Positions 43,459 through 52,913 of a DNA stretch of 64,000 bases are shown here, piece by piece. Within the stretch, counting starts at the first letter, position 1; every line of letters starts with the position of its first letter. The DNA comes from Neglectibacter timonensis (GTDB taxonomy: Bacteria > Bacillota > Clostridia > Oscillospirales > Acutalibacteraceae): positions 62,001 through 126,000 of the forward strand of contig NZ_LT160638.1 in NCBI RefSeq assembly GCF_900048895.1, in the 5' to 3' direction. The translations under genes were made by a program, and so were the position numbers. A model generated the notes under the pieces. That model saw only the letters and a program-made list of their open reading frames with translations, searched no databases and was not told the DNA's origin.

Positions 43459-43535
43459 GATGTCTTGGGTGGAAACACCCGGAACAGTGTTGGAAAAACC
43501 CAGCCCGCCAACGAATAATTAAGGAGGCGATTTAC

Positions 43536-43847
43536 GTGGCAGTCAAAGAAAAGATCAGAATCAGAATTAAGGGGTACGATCATCAGCTGGTGGACCAATC
43601 CTCCGAGAAGATCGTAGCAACGGCAAAGCGCACGGGCGCACGGGTTTCCGGACCTGTCCCGCTGCCCACCGAAAAGCAGGTCATCACGATTCTGCGAGCC
43701 GTTCATAAGTATAAGGACAGCCGTGAGCAGTTCGAACTGAGAACCCATAAGAGACTGATCGACATTCTCAGGCCCAGCAACAAGACTGTGGAAGCCCTGA
43801 TGGGCCTGGAACTCCCCGCCGGCGTAGAGATCGAAATCAAGCTGTAA
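43536..43847 (+). CDS. rpsJ: 30S ribosomal protein S10
   Basis: First gene of the S10 operon; S10 is a 30S head protein that, as NusE, also joins transcription antitermination complexes. 103 residues with [17 protein letters not shown] and the tRNA/NusB-facing [12 protein letters not shown] loop, [13 protein letters not shown] start, eight bases after AAGGAGG. 111 nt to rplC. Confidence 0.98.
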   Translation: MAVKEKIRIRIKGYDHQLVDQSSEKIVATAKRTGARVSGPVPLPTEKQVITILRAVHKYKDSREQFELRTHKRLIDILRPSNKTVEALMGLELPAGVEIEIKL

Positions 43848-43958
43848 GGGAAAGCCGCTTGCAAAAGCAGCTGCAACTTTCGCTGAAAGGTTTCTACCTA
43901 CCGAGATCGGAGGGTCATGTTGGGAGACCAACCAATAACCTACAGGAGGAAAAAACAA

Positions 43959-44591
43959 ATGAAAAAAGGAATCATCGGTAAGAAGATCGGCATGACGCAG
44001 ATCTTCGACGACAAGGGAAAGGTCATTCCCGTCACCGTGCTCGAGGCAGGTCCCTGCGTGGTAACGCAGAAGAAGACCCTCGAAAACGATGGGTATGAGG
44101 CGGTACAGGTGGGCTTTGGCGACCAGAAGCCCCAGCGCGTTTCCAAGCCTCTCACCGGCCACTTCAAGAAGGGCGACGTCGCTCCGAAGAAGACGCTCCG
44201 CGAGCTCCGTCTGGAAGACATCAGCGCCCTGAACGTGGGAGACCTGATCAAGGCCGATACGTTTGAAGCGGGCGAGCGTGTGGATGTGACCGGCCGCAGC
44301 AAAGGCAAGGGCTATGCCGGCGTGATCAAGCGCTGGAATTTCCACCGTCTCAAGGAGACCCATGGTTCGGGTCCTGTGGCCCGTCACGGCGGCTCCAGCG
44401 GCGCCTGCTCCAGCCCCTCCCGCGTATGGAAGGGCCTGAAGATGGCCGGCCATCTGGGAGCCGAGACCGTCACCGTACAGAATCTTACCGTTGCAAAAGT
44501 GGATGCGGAGAACAACCTGATCGCCATTAAGGGCGCCGTTCCCGGCCCCAACGGCGGCATCGTCATTATCCGCGACAGTGTGAAAGCGTAA
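43959..44591 (+). CDS. rplC: 50S ribosomal protein L3
   Basis: Early-assembly 23S rRNA binding protein near the peptidyl transferase centre. 210 residues; [17 protein letters not shown] at the N-terminus and [20 protein letters not shown] in the extended loop. Start ATG 43959 after AGGAGG; the frame stays open 14 codons upstream without conservation. rplD follows after 17 nt. Confidence 0.98.
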   Translation: MKKGIIGKKIGMTQIFDDKGKVIPVTVLEAGPCVVTQKKTLENDGYEAVQVGFGDQKPQRVSKPLTGHFKKGDVAPKKTLRELRLEDISALNVGDLIKADTFEAGERVDVTGRSKGKGYAGVIKRWNFHRLKETHGSGPVARHGGSSGACSSPSRVWKGLKMAGHLGAETVTVQNLTVAKVDAENNLIAIKGAVPGPNGGIVIIRDSVKA

Positions 44592-44608
44592 GGGAAGGAG
44601 GAATTAGA

Positions 44609-45232
44609 ATGCCTACAGTAGCAGTTTTGAACATGCAGGGCAAGGAAGTCGGAAAGCAGGAGCTTTCTGAGGCCGTGTTCGGTATTGAGCCCAACGTTTC
44701 GGTTATGAACGACATGGTTAAGAATTATCTTGCCAATCAGCGCCAGGGCACTCAGTCCGCTCTGACCCGTTCCGAAGTTTCCGGCGGCGGCAGAAAGCCG
44801 TGGAGACAGAAGGGTACAGGCCGCGCCCGTCAGGGTTCGACCAGAGCTCCCCAGTGGACCCATGGCGGTATTGTGTTTGCGCCCAAGCCCAGAAGCTACC
44901 GTTACACCCTGAACAAGAAGGTACGGCGTCTGGCCATGAAGTCCGCCCTCTCTTCCAAGCTTCAGGACAACGAGTTGATCGTGATCGACCAGATCGCTTC
45001 CGAGGAGTACAAAACCAAAGCCATCGCCGCCATGCTCAAGGCAGTCGGCAGCGAGAGGAAGGCTCTCATCGTACTGGATACGGTGGATGAAAAGGTCATC
45101 GCTTCCGCCAGGAATATTCCCGGCGTGAAGACCGCCCAGGTCAACACCCTGAATGTATACGACATCCTCAATGCCGATAAGTTTATCGTCGTCAAGGATG
45201 CGGTAGCCAAAATCGAGGAGGTGTATGCATAA
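44609..45232 (+). CDS. rplD: 50S ribosomal protein L4
   Basis: 23S rRNA-binding protein lining the exit tunnel; in some bacteria it also regulates its own operon through the leader. 207 residues; SGGGRKPWRQKGTGRARQGS is the diagnostic tunnel loop. The stop TAA shares its last A with the rplW start (TAATG). Confidence 0.98.
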   Translation: MPTVAVLNMQGKEVGKQELSEAVFGIEPNVSVMNDMVKNYLANQRQGTQSALTRSEVSGGGRKPWRQKGTGRARQGSTRAPQWTHGGIVFAPKPRSYRYTLNKKVRRLAMKSALSSKLQDNELIVIDQIASEEYKTKAIAAMLKAVGSERKALIVLDTVDEKVIASARNIPGVKTAQVNTLNVYDILNADKFIVVKDAVAKIEEVYA

Positions 45233-45522
45233 TGGCAGCACAGGACATCATCATCCGCCCGATCATCACCGAAAAGACGATGGACGGAACCAGCCAGAAG
45301 AAGTACACCTTTGAAGTCAGCAAGGATTCCACCAAAATCGACATCGCGAGAGCGGTGGAAGAGCTGTTCGGCGTCAAGGTCAGCAAAGTGAACACCCTCC
45401 ATGTCAGGGGCCGCCTGCGCCGCCAGGGCAGGAACGAGGGCTATACCAGAAGCTGGAAGAAAGCCGTTGTCACCCTGACCGAAGGCAGCAAGACGATAGA
45501 ATTCTTTGAGAGCATGGTGTAA
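45232..45522 (+). CDS. rplW: 50S ribosomal protein L23
   Basis: Tunnel-exit protein that docks trigger factor and SRP. 96 residues with IIRPIITEKTMD and VEELFGVKVSKVNTLHVRGR. One-base overlap with rplD. It is followed by an unusually long 167-nt gap before rplB. Confidence 0.98.
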   Translation: MAAQDIIIRPIITEKTMDGTSQKKYTFEVSKDSTKIDIARAVEELFGVKVSKVNTLHVRGRLRRQGRNEGYTRSWKKAVVTLTEGSKTIEFFESMV

Positions 45523-45689
45523 AGCTTACCTTTAAGAAGAACACCAGAGCCCACACAAAGATGGGCACGAATGGGAGCTTCGGAGGCTGAGCAGAGACCT
45601 GCTGTCGGGCGCCTTAACCCCGCGGCTGACAGCAAGAAGGTCCATGGCCAGCCAGCTACCCGCAAAGCCAATATAGGAGAGTGAACGAT

Positions 45690-46523
45690 ATGCCAATCAT
45701 CAATTATAAGCCGACGTCGGCGGCAAGGCGCAACATGTCCGTTACGGACTATACGGGCCTTTCCAAAAACGGACCGGAAAAGAGCCTGCTGGCTCCTCTG
45801 GATAAGAAGGCGGGCCGCAACAGCTACGGCAGAATCACCGTTCGCCACAGAGGCGGCGGCAACCGCAAAAAGTACCGCATCATCGATTTCAAGCGGCAGA
45901 AGCACGACATGGAAGCAACCGTGCTGAGCATCGAGTACGATCCCAACCGTTCCGCTTTTATCGCGCTTGTTCAGTATGAAGACGGCGAGAAGAAGTATAT
46001 CATCGCCCCCAACGGCCTGAAGGCCGGGGACAAGGTGGTCTCAGGCGCAGCTGCCGACATCAAGCCCGGCAATGCCCTGCCCCTGAAGAACATTCCCGTG
46101 GGTACCTTTATCCACAACGTAGAGCTGTATCCCGGCAAGGGCGCGCAGCTGGCGAGAGCCGCCGGCATCATGGCGCAGCTGATGGCCAAGGAAAACGGCA
46201 TGGCGCTGTTGAGGCTTCCCTCTGGCGAGCTGCGCAACGTTCCCGAAAACTGCATGGCTTCCATCGGCCAGGTCAGCAACATCGATCATGAGAACGTGAA
46301 GATCGGCAAGGCCGGCCGCAAGCGCCATATGGGCTGGAGACCCACCGTGAGAGGTTCCGTCATGAACCCGAACGATCACCCGCACGGCGGCGGTGAGGGC
46401 AAGAGCCCCATCGGACGTCCGGGCCCTGTCACTCCTTGGGGCAAGCCTGCTCTGGGATACAAGACCCGCAAGACACACAACCGCAGCGATAAGTTTATCG
46501 TGAAGCGCAGAAACGGCAAGTAA
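45690..46523 (+). CDS. rplB: 50S ribosomal protein L2
   Basis: Core 23S rRNA protein required for subunit association and peptidyl transfer. 277 residues; [12 protein letters not shown] start, [12 protein letters not shown], and the C-terminal [20 protein letters not shown] carrying the essential His. ATG 45690 is preferred to the GTG at 45681, which would leave no room after GGAGAG. Confidence 0.98.
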   Translation: MPIINYKPTSAARRNMSVTDYTGLSKNGPEKSLLAPLDKKAGRNSYGRITVRHRGGGNRKKYRIIDFKRQKHDMEATVLSIEYDPNRSAFIALVQYEDGEKKYIIAPNGLKAGDKVVSGAAADIKPGNALPLKNIPVGTFIHNVELYPGKGAQLARAAGIMAQLMAKENGMALLRLPSGELRNVPENCMASIGQVSNIDHENVKIGKAGRKRHMGWRPTVRGSVMNPNDHPHGGGEGKSPIGRPGPVTPWGKPALGYKTRKTHNRSDKFIVKRRNGK

Positions 46524-46551
46524 GGCGCACGGGAAAGGAGCTTAGAAGAAT

Positions 46552-46824
46552 ATGAGCAGAAGCTTGAAAAAGGGACCTTTTGTACAGCCCGTGCTGCTGA
46601 AAAGGATCCAGGCTATGAACGAGGCAGGCGAGAAGAAGATCGTCAAGACCTGGAGCAGAGCCTCCATGATCTTCCCGGATTTCGTCGGCCACACGATCGC
46701 AGTTCACGACGGCCGCAAGCATGTGCCGGTGTACATCACCGAGGACATGGTTGGGCACAAGCTGGGCGAATTCGCCCCCACGCGTACCTTTAAGGGTCAC
46801 GCCGGCTCGAAGACAACCAAATAA
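46552..46824 (+). CDS. rpsS: 30S ribosomal protein S19
   Basis: 30S head protein near the A site. 90 residues; [18 protein letters not shown] at the N-terminus and [18 protein letters not shown] near the C-terminus. Ribosome binding site AAAGGAGC. Normal S10-operon position between rplB and rplV. Confidence 0.98.
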   Translation: MSRSLKKGPFVQPVLLKRIQAMNEAGEKKIVKTWSRASMIFPDFVGHTIAVHDGRKHVPVYITEDMVGHKLGEFAPTRTFKGHAGSKTTK

Positions 46825-46844
46825 GAAAGGAGAGCTGAGTAAAC

Positions 46845-47180
46845 ATGGAAGCGAAAGCAACACTGAACTATACCCGAATCTCTCCCCGCAAGGTTGGCCT
46901 CGTGCTGGATCTTATCCGCAACAAGCCGGTGGACCTTGCCGCCGCTATCCTGAAGCATACGCCTAAGGCTGCCTGCGAGGATCTGGAGAAACTTCTGAAG
47001 TCCGCAGTTGCCAATGCTGAAAACAATTTCAACATGGATAAAAGCAGCCTTTACGTCTCCCAGTGCTATGTGACTCCCGGCCCCATCCTGAAGAGGGTCC
47101 GTCCGAGCTCCCACGGCAGAGCGTTCCGGGTGTTAAAGAGAACTTCCCACATCACCATTGTGGTGAAGGAAAAAGAGTGA
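46845..47180 (+). CDS. rplV: 50S ribosomal protein L22
   Basis: Tunnel-lining protein. 111 residues with [18 protein letters not shown] and the conserved C-terminal [20 protein letters not shown] hairpin. AAAGGAGAG precedes the ATG. 18 nt to rpsC. Confidence 0.98.
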   Translation: MEAKATLNYTRISPRKVGLVLDLIRNKPVDLAAAILKHTPKAACEDLEKLLKSAVANAENNFNMDKSSLYVSQCYVTPGPILKRVRPSSHGRAFRVLKRTSHITIVVKEKE

Positions 47181-47198
47181 GCGGTAAGGAGGTAAATT

Positions 47199-47933
47199 AT
47201 GGGTCAGAAAGTTAATCCCCACGGCCTTCGCGTGGGTGTGATCAAGAACTGGGATTCCCGTTGGTTTGCGAAAGACAATGTCTTCGGCGATACGCTCGTG
47301 GAAGATTATAACCTCCGCAAGACGCTGAAGAAGCAGCTGTACTCCGCGGGTGTTCCGAAAATTGAAATTGAGCGCGACGCCTCTAAGGTGCGCATTCATA
47401 TTCACTGTGCCAAACCCGGCATGGTAATCGGCAAGGGCGGTTCGGAAATCGAAAAACTCCGCCTTCAGTGCGAAAAGATGCTGAATAAGCCCGTGGTCAT
47501 CAATATTGTGGAAGTGCGTCAGCCCGACCTCAACGCGCAGCTGGTGGCTGAGAACATCGCCTCTCAGCTGGAGAGAAGAATTTCTTTCCGCCGCGCCATG
47601 AAGGGCTGCATCGGCCGCAGCATGAAGCTGGGCGCCAAGGGTATCAAAACGCAGGTTTCCGGCCGTTTGGGCGGCGCTGAAATCGCCAGAAGCGAGCAGT
47701 ACCACGACGGTACCATTCCGCTGCAGACGATTCGTGCGGATATCGACTACGGTTTTGCCGAAGCGAACACCACCTACGGCAGAATTGGCGTAAAGGTTTG
47801 GCTTTATAAGGGCGAGGTGCTCAACGACAACCGCAGCGGCCGTCCGGAAAGACCGGAGAGACCCCGGCGCGATGACCGCCGCGACCGTCAGGACCGTCGT
47901 CCCGCAGAGAAAAGGGAAGGAGGCCGCAGATAA
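47199..47933 (+). CDS. rpsC: 30S ribosomal protein S3
   Basis: 30S head protein at the mRNA entry channel, with KH domain ([15 protein letters not shown]) and C-terminal S3 domain ([13 protein letters not shown]). 244 residues: after the normal end the protein carries an extra tail of about 30 residues made almost only of Arg, Asp, Pro, Glu (for example [20 protein letters not shown]). Stop and rplP start overlap by one base (TAATG). Confidence 0.98.
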   Translation: MGQKVNPHGLRVGVIKNWDSRWFAKDNVFGDTLVEDYNLRKTLKKQLYSAGVPKIEIERDASKVRIHIHCAKPGMVIGKGGSEIEKLRLQCEKMLNKPVVINIVEVRQPDLNAQLVAENIASQLERRISFRRAMKGCIGRSMKLGAKGIKTQVSGRLGGAEIARSEQYHDGTIPLQTIRADIDYGFAEANTTYGRIGVKVWLYKGEVLNDNRSGRPERPERPRRDDRRDRQDRRPAEKREGGRR

Positions 47934-48361
47934 TGTTACTCCCCAAGCGCGTAAAATACCGCAGAGTGCAGAGAGGCCGCATGAAGGGCAAAGCCACTCG
48001 CGGAAACAAAGTCACTTACGGTGATTATGGTCTCCAGGCTCTGGAGCCCGCATGGATCACCTCCAACCAGATCGAGGCGGCCCGTGTCGCCATGACCCGT
48101 TACTGCAAACGTTTCGGTAAGGTCTGGATCAAGATTTTCCCCGACAAGCCCGTCACGCAGAAGCCGGCTGAAACCCGAATGGGTTCCGGTAAAGGCTCCC
48201 CCGAGTATTGGGTAGCCGTGGTAAAGCCCGGCCGCGTGATGTTCGAGCTGGGCGGCATTCCGGAAGCAACCGCAAAGGAAGCTCTCCGCCTGGCTGCCAA
48301 CAAGCTCCCCATCAAGTGCAAATTCGTGACTAAGGAAGAAACGGAGGCCAGTGAGGTATGA
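47933..48361 (+). CDS. rplP: 50S ribosomal protein L16
   Basis: A-site tRNA-proximal 50S protein. 142 residues; [20 protein letters not shown] start and [20 protein letters not shown]. Overlaps rpsC by one base and rpmC by four (ATGA), so the three are coupled. Confidence 0.98.
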   Translation: MLLPKRVKYRRVQRGRMKGKATRGNKVTYGDYGLQALEPAWITSNQIEAARVAMTRYCKRFGKVWIKIFPDKPVTQKPAETRMGSGKGSPEYWVAVVKPGRVMFELGGIPEATAKEALRLAANKLPIKCKFVTKEETEASEV

Positions 48362-48561
48362 AAGCTTCAGAAATCAGAGAAATGACAGCTGAAGAGCTGA
48401 ACCAGAAACTTACAGACCTCAAGGCAGAGCTTTTCAATCTGCGGTTTCAGCTCGCGATTAATCAGCTTGACAACCCGATGCGCATTTCGGCCGTGAAAAA
48501 GGATATCGCCCGTGTGAAAACGGTGATCCGTGAGAACGAGCTCAGCGCCGATAACGCCTAA
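48358..48561 (+). CDS. rpmC: 50S ribosomal protein L29
   Basis: Small helical tunnel-exit protein. 67 residues with [20 protein letters not shown] and [15 protein letters not shown] 48358 overlaps the rplP stop. Confidence 0.97.
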   Translation: MKASEIREMTAEELNQKLTDLKAELFNLRFQLAINQLDNPMRISAVKKDIARVKTVIRENELSADNA

Positions 48562-48578
48562 GGGAAGGGGGAGTAAAA

Positions 48579-48845
48579 GTGAGCAACACTGCAGAGAGAA
48601 ATATGAGAAAAACCGCTGTCGGACGCGTTGTCAGCGATAAGATGGACAAGACGATCGTCATTGCCATTCAGGACAGTGTGAAGCATCCGATCTATGGAAA
48701 GGTCATCAAGCGCACCGTGAAACGGAAGGCCCACGACGAGAACAACGAGTGCCGCGTCGGCGACCGTGTGCGTATCATGGAGACCCGTCCCCTCTCGAAG
48801 GACAAGAGATGGCGTCTGGTCGAGATCATCGAGAAAGCCAAATAA
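48579..48845 (+). CDS. rpsQ: 30S ribosomal protein S17
   Basis: 16S rRNA binding OB-fold protein. 88 residues; [40 protein letters not shown] and [15 protein letters not shown] start after AAGGGGGAG. Confidence 0.97.
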   Translation: MSNTAERNMRKTAVGRVVSDKMDKTIVIAIQDSVKHPIYGKVIKRTVKRKAHDENNECRVGDRVRIMETRPLSKDKRWRLVEIIEKAK

Positions 48846-48913
48846 GTGAATTTTGGCACACAAACCATTATTGAGAGCAAAAATTTGGCTTTGAAGCAAA
48901 GGAGGAACGTACT

Positions 48914-49282
48914 GTGATACAGCAGCAGTCTTACCTCAAGGTGGCCGATAACACCGGCGCGAAGGAACTTATGTGCATTCGCGTTCTGGGCGGTACCGGC
49001 AGGAGGTATGCCAATATCGGCGACGTCGTGGTAGCTTCGGTTAAGAAAGCAGCACCCGGCGGCGTGGTAAAAAAAGGCGACGTGGTTAAGGCAGTCATCG
49101 TAAGATCGGCTTCCGGCGTGCGCCGTGACGACGGCACGTACATCCGTTTCGATGAAAACGCCGCCGTTATTATTCGAGATGACAAGAACCCCAGGGGAAC
49201 ACGTATCTTCGGGCCGGTTGCGCGTGAGCTGCGCGATAAGGAATACCTGAAGATCCTGTCGCTTGCCCCGGAAGTACTTTGA
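48914..49282 (+). CDS. rplN: 50S ribosomal protein L14
   Basis: Subunit-interface protein. 122 residues; [18 protein letters not shown] and [19 protein letters not shown] start (48914) after AAAGGAGGA. 68 nt from rpsQ; begins the spc part of the cluster. Confidence 0.98.
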   Translation: MIQQQSYLKVADNTGAKELMCIRVLGGTGRRYANIGDVVVASVKKAAPGGVVKKGDVVKAVIVRSASGVRRDDGTYIRFDENAAVIIRDDKNPRGTRIFGPVARELRDKEYLKILSLAPEVL

Positions 49283-49298
49283 TGGAGGTGCACTGTAA

Positions 49299-49616
49299 AT
49301 GAATAAGCTTCATGTGAAAAGCGGTGACACCGTAGTGATCCTCAGCGGTAAGGATCGCGGCAAAAAGGGCAAGGTCATGCAGGTGAGCCCGAAGGAAGGC
49401 AAAGTCATCATTGAGAACGCCAACTTCGTGCAGAAGCATGTCAAGCCCCGTAAGATGGGTGAGGCCGGCGGTATCATCAAGGCCGAATCCGCCATCTATG
49501 CCTGCAAGGTGCAGGTTGTCTGCCCGCGCTGCGGAAAGCCCACCCGTGTCGGCCACAAGGTCCTTGAGGACGGCACGAAGGAACGCGTCTGCAGAAAATG
49601 CGGCGAGTCGCTGTAA
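49299..49616 (+). CDS. rplX: 50S ribosomal protein L24
   Basis: Assembly-initiating 23S rRNA binder with a KOW motif ([20 protein letters not shown]). 105 residues; the C-terminus has a CPRCGKP...CRKCGE Cys4 knuckle, present in many Firmicutes forms. 16 nt from rplN. Confidence 0.98.
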   Translation: MNKLHVKSGDTVVILSGKDRGKKGKVMQVSPKEGKVIIENANFVQKHVKPRKMGEAGGIIKAESAIYACKVQVVCPRCGKPTRVGHKVLEDGTKERVCRKCGESL

Positions 49617-49631
49617 GGGAGGAAAGACGAG

Positions 49632-50171
49632 ATGGCAAGAATGAAAGAATTCTACAAGGCGGAAGTAGCTCCCGTGCTGATGAAGAAGTTTTCTTACAAA
49701 AGCGTGATGGAGATTCCGAAGCTTGATAAGATCGTTATCAATGTGGGTGCCGGCGAGGCCAAGGACAATACCAAGGTCATCGACGCCATCAGCGGCGATC
49801 TCATGAAGATCACCGGCCAGAAGCCCCTGGTCTGCAAGGCGAAGAAGTCCGTCGCAAACTTTAAGCTCCGTGAGGGCATGCCCATCGGCGTAAAAGTGAC
49901 TCTCAGAGGCGACCGGATGTATGAATTCCTCGACAGGCTTTTCAACGTGGCGCTTCCCCGTGTCCGCGACTTCCGCGGCATTAACCCCAATTCCTTTGAC
50001 GGCAGGGGCAATTACAACATGGGTATCCGCGAGCAGCTGATCTTCCCCGAAATCGACTACGATAAGGTCGACAAGGTGCGGGGCATGGACATCTGCTTTG
50101 TCACCACGGCGAAAACCGACGAAGAAGCCCGCGAGTTTCTCACTCTGATGGGCGCTCCGTTTACAAAATAA
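49632..50171 (+). CDS. rplE: 50S ribosomal protein L5
   Basis: 5S rRNA binding protein of the central protuberance. 179 residues with [34 protein letters not shown] and [35 protein letters not shown] precedes ATG. Confidence 0.98.
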   Translation: MARMKEFYKAEVAPVLMKKFSYKSVMEIPKLDKIVINVGAGEAKDNTKVIDAISGDLMKITGQKPLVCKAKKSVANFKLREGMPIGVKVTLRGDRMYEFLDRLFNVALPRVRDFRGINPNSFDGRGNYNMGIREQLIFPEIDYDKVDKVRGMDICFVTTAKTDEEAREFLTLMGAPFTK

Positions 50172-50183
50172 GGAGGGATTATT

Positions 50184-50369
50184 GTGGCCAAGACTTCGAT
50201 GAAAATTAAGCAGAACAGACCCCAGAAGTATTCCACCAGAGAATACAACCGCTGCAAGATCTGCGGCAGGCCGCATGCCTACCTTCGGAAATTCGGCATT
50301 TGCCGTATTTGCTTCCGTGAGCTCGCCTACAAGGGCGAAATCCCCGGAGTGAAGAAGGCAAGCTGGTAA
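50184..50369 (+). CDS. rpsZ: 30S ribosomal protein S14, zinc-binding type
   Basis: 61-residue short S14 with four cysteines ([17 protein letters not shown]), the C+ zinc form usual in Gram-positives; a Cys-free paralogue may exist elsewhere for zinc shortage. GTG start at 50184 after AAGGAGG. 12 nt from rplE. Confidence 0.97.
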   Translation: MAKTSMKIKQNRPQKYSTREYNRCKICGRPHAYLRKFGICRICFRELAYKGEIPGVKKASW

Positions 50370-50411
50370 GCAGTTGCACGGCAACTGACGAGCATTAAGG
50401 AGGTAAAAGTC

Positions 50412-50810
50412 ATGCAAGTTACAGATACAATCGCCGATCTGCTGACCCGCATCCGCAACGCGCAGGCCGCGAAGCATGATACCGTGGAAGTGCCCGCTTC
50501 CAATATGAAGAAGGCTATCTGCCAGATTCTTGTGGACGAGGGCTATGTGAAGAACTTCACGGTGACGGACGACGGCAAGCAGGGCATCATCAACATCACC
50601 CTGAAATACGGCGCGGGCAGAACCCCCGTTATCAAGGGCCTCAAGAGAGTGTCAAAGCCCGGCCTTCGCATCTATTCCAACGCGCAGGAGCTGCCGAAAG
50701 TGATGAAGGGCCTGGGAATCGCCGTGGTTTCCACTTCAAAGGGGATCATGACGGACCGGGAAGCCAGGAAAGCAAACGTCGGCGGCGAAGTGCTGGCGTT
50801 CATTTGGTAA
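50412..50810 (+). CDS. rpsH: 30S ribosomal protein S8
   Basis: 16S rRNA binder; in E. coli it is the translational repressor of the spc operon. 132 residues; [20 protein letters not shown] and [27 protein letters not shown] precedes ATG. Confidence 0.98.
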   Translation: MQVTDTIADLLTRIRNAQAAKHDTVEVPASNMKKAICQILVDEGYVKNFTVTDDGKQGIINITLKYGAGRTPVIKGLKRVSKPGLRIYSNAQELPKVMKGLGIAVVSTSKGIMTDREARKANVGGEVLAFIW

Positions 50811-50828
50811 AAGAGGGGGTGCGATAAC

Positions 50829-51377
50829 ATGTCAAGAATTGGAAGAAAACCTATAAATATTCCCGCCGGCGTCGACGTGAAGGTCGACGGCAGCGTCGTG
50901 ACGGTGAAGGGCCCGAAGGGAACCCTGACCCAGTCTTTCAACCCCAAGATGACTGTGGCGGTTGAGGGGGCTGAGATCATTGTTACCCGTCCCGATGATG
51001 CGAAGGATTCCAGATCCCTCCATGGCCTGACCCGTACCCTGGTGGACAATATGGTTACCGGCGTCACCCAGGGCTTCAAGAAGGATCTCGAGGTGCAGGG
51101 CGTTGGCTACCGTGTGCAGAAGCAGGGTTCTAACCTGGTTATGAACCTGGGCTTCTCCCATCAGGTCATCGTTTCTGAAACCGATGAAATCAAGATCGAT
51201 GTTCCCAATCCCAACACCATCGTGATTTCCGGCATCGACAAGCAGAAGGTGGGCCAGTTTGCCGCCGAGGTACGTGAGAAGCGGCCTCCGGAACCCTATA
51301 AGGGCAAGGGCATTCGCTATGCTGGAGAGTATGTACGCCGCAAGGAAGGCAAAGCCGGTAAGGGCGCCAAAGGTTAA
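50829..51377 (+). CDS. rplF: 50S ribosomal protein L6
   Basis: 23S rRNA protein near the factor-binding site. 182 residues; [20 protein letters not shown] and [30 protein letters not shown] ribosome binding site. Confidence 0.98.
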   Translation: MSRIGRKPINIPAGVDVKVDGSVVTVKGPKGTLTQSFNPKMTVAVEGAEIIVTRPDDAKDSRSLHGLTRTLVDNMVTGVTQGFKKDLEVQGVGYRVQKQGSNLVMNLGFSHQVIVSETDEIKIDVPNPNTIVISGIDKQKVGQFAAEVREKRPPEPYKGKGIRYAGEYVRRKEGKAGKGAKG

Positions 51378-51390
51378 AGGAGTGAGATAA

Positions 51391-51750
51391 ATGGTTAGTA
51401 AGGCAGATACGAATAAAGCCAGACTTCGCCGTCACAAGAGAGTGCGCGGCAAGATTTCAGGCACGGCCGAGCGGCCCCGTCTGAACGTTTTCCGCTCCTC
51501 CACAAACATCTATGCCCAGATCATCGACGACGTGACTGGCCACACGCTGTGTGCGGCTTCGTCGCTGGACAAGAGCTTTAGCGGCAACGGCGGAAACAAA
51601 GAGGCTGCCAGAGAAGTGGGCAAGATGATTGCGCAGAAGGCAGCAGAAAAAGGAATCACCAACGTGGTCTTCGACCGCGGAGGATATATTTTCCACGGCC
51701 GCGTCAAAGAGCTGGCCGAAGGCGCCCGTGAGGGCGGCCTCAACTTCTAA
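51391..51750 (+). CDS. rplR: 50S ribosomal protein L18
   Basis: 5S rRNA-binding protein. 119 residues; [20 protein letters not shown] and [31 protein letters not shown] precedes ATG. Confidence 0.98.
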   Translation: MVSKADTNKARLRRHKRVRGKISGTAERPRLNVFRSSTNIYAQIIDDVTGHTLCAASSLDKSFSGNGGNKEAAREVGKMIAQKAAEKGITNVVFDRGGYIFHGRVKELAEGAREGGLNF

Positions 51751-51767
51751 GAAGGAGGAATAAGGAT

Positions 51768-52268
51768 TTGGCTAGTAATATTGACGCAACGACACTTGAT
51801 CTGCAAGAGCGCGTAGTCTCCATCAACCGCGTTTCCAAGACCGTGAAAGGCGGCCGCATCATGAAGTTCTCAGCCCTGGTGGTTGTGGGCGATGGGAACG
51901 GCACCGTGGGCTTCGGAATCGGCAAAGCTTCCGAAGTGCCGGACGCCATCCGCAAAGGCATTGAAGACGCGAAAAAGAACCTGATGAAGGTTGCTCTGCG
52001 CGGCTCCACAATTCCTCACGAGATCACAGGGGAATTCGGCGCCGGCAAGGTTCTGCTGAAGCCTGCCGCCCCCGGTACCGGCGTTATCGCCGGCGGCCCG
52101 GTTCGTGCCGTGGTTGAGAGCGTGGGCATTAAGGATATCCGTACCAAGGCGCTCCGTTCCAACAATCCGTGCAATGTGGTGCGCGCCACAATCGCTGGTC
52201 TGGCTCAGCTGCGCACAGCCGAAGAGGTTGCAGCGCTTCGCGGCAAGACCACGAAAGAAATTCTGTAA
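51768..52268 (+). CDS. rpsE: 30S ribosomal protein S5
   Basis: Fidelity-related 30S protein. 166 residues; [20 protein letters not shown] and [18 protein letters not shown]. The start is TTG 51768 after GAAGGAGGA (51751-51759); no better start codon is near. Confidence 0.97.
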   Translation: MASNIDATTLDLQERVVSINRVSKTVKGGRIMKFSALVVVGDGNGTVGFGIGKASEVPDAIRKGIEDAKKNLMKVALRGSTIPHEITGEFGAGKVLLKPAAPGTGVIAGGPVRAVVESVGIKDIRTKALRSNNPCNVVRATIAGLAQLRTAEEVAALRGKTTKEIL

Positions 52269-52283
52269 GGGAGGGTGCAAACT

Positions 52284-52451
52284 GTGAAAATTACTTTGAA
52301 AAAAAGCCTGATCGGCAGTAAGAAAGATCAGATTGCAACCGCCCAGTCCCTGGGCCTCAAAAAGGTCGGAGACACGACTGAGCAGCCCGATAATGCCCAG
52401 ACACAGGGCAAGGTGAAGAAAATCGGCCATCTTATCGAGGTTAGCAAGTAA
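52284..52451 (+). CDS. rpmD: 50S ribosomal protein L30
   Basis: 55-residue protein with [20 protein letters not shown] and [20 protein letters not shown], the compact L30 fold. GTG start at 52284 after AGGGAGGG. Position between rpsE and rplO is the standard one. Confidence 0.96.
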   Translation: MKITLKKSLIGSKKDQIATAQSLGLKKVGDTTEQPDNAQTQGKVKKIGHLIEVSK

Positions 52452-52471
52452 AGCGAAGGAGGTGCGTATCA

Positions 52472-52912
52472 ATGAAGCTCAACCAGCTGACAGCTACGCC
52501 CGGCTCCACCAAGGAGCGCAAGCGTATCGGCAGAGGTTACGGTTCCGGCACGGGCAAAACCGCCGGTAAGGGACACAAGGGCCAGAAGGCCAGAGCGGGC
52601 CGCGGCCAGCGCCCCGGCTTTGAAGGCGGCCAGATGCCTCTGCAGAGAAGAGTCCCCAAGAGAGGATTCAACAATATCTTTGCCAAAGAGATCGTCTCCC
52701 TGAATGTGGGAACGCTCAATCAGTTTGAAGACGGCGCAGTGGTGGATGCCGCTGCCCTGGTAGAAACCGGTATTCTCCGGAAATCCTGCGACGGGGTGAA
52801 AATCCTCGCCAATGGTGAACTCAAGAAGAAGCTGACGGTCAAGGCGACCGCTTTCTCCGAAGCCGCGAAGGCCAAGATTGAGGCTGCGGGCGGAAAGGCC
52901 GAGGTGATCTGA
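52472..52912 (+). CDS. rplO: 50S ribosomal protein L15
   Basis: Late-assembly 50S protein. 146 residues; [20 protein letters not shown] and [29 protein letters not shown] precedes ATG. secY starts one base after the stop. Confidence 0.98.
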   Translation: MKLNQLTATPGSTKERKRIGRGYGSGTGKTAGKGHKGQKARAGRGQRPGFEGGQMPLQRRVPKRGFNNIFAKEIVSLNVGTLNQFEDGAVVDAAALVETGILRKSCDGVKILANGELKKKLTVKATAFSEAAKAKIEAAGGKAEVI

Positions 52913-52913
52913 G

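Larger units (their letters stand above)
43085..43535. other. 451-nt region holding promoter and leader of the ribosomal supercluster
   Basis: No gene seen. It contains a promoter (43214-43242), a leader of about 290 nt with a small CGGCCC/GGGCCG hairpin followed by GTTTTT (43286-43306), and a strong terminator-like hairpin (43426-43458) 78 nt before rpsJ. This suggests that transcription into the operon may be controlled in the leader. Confidence 0.65.
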
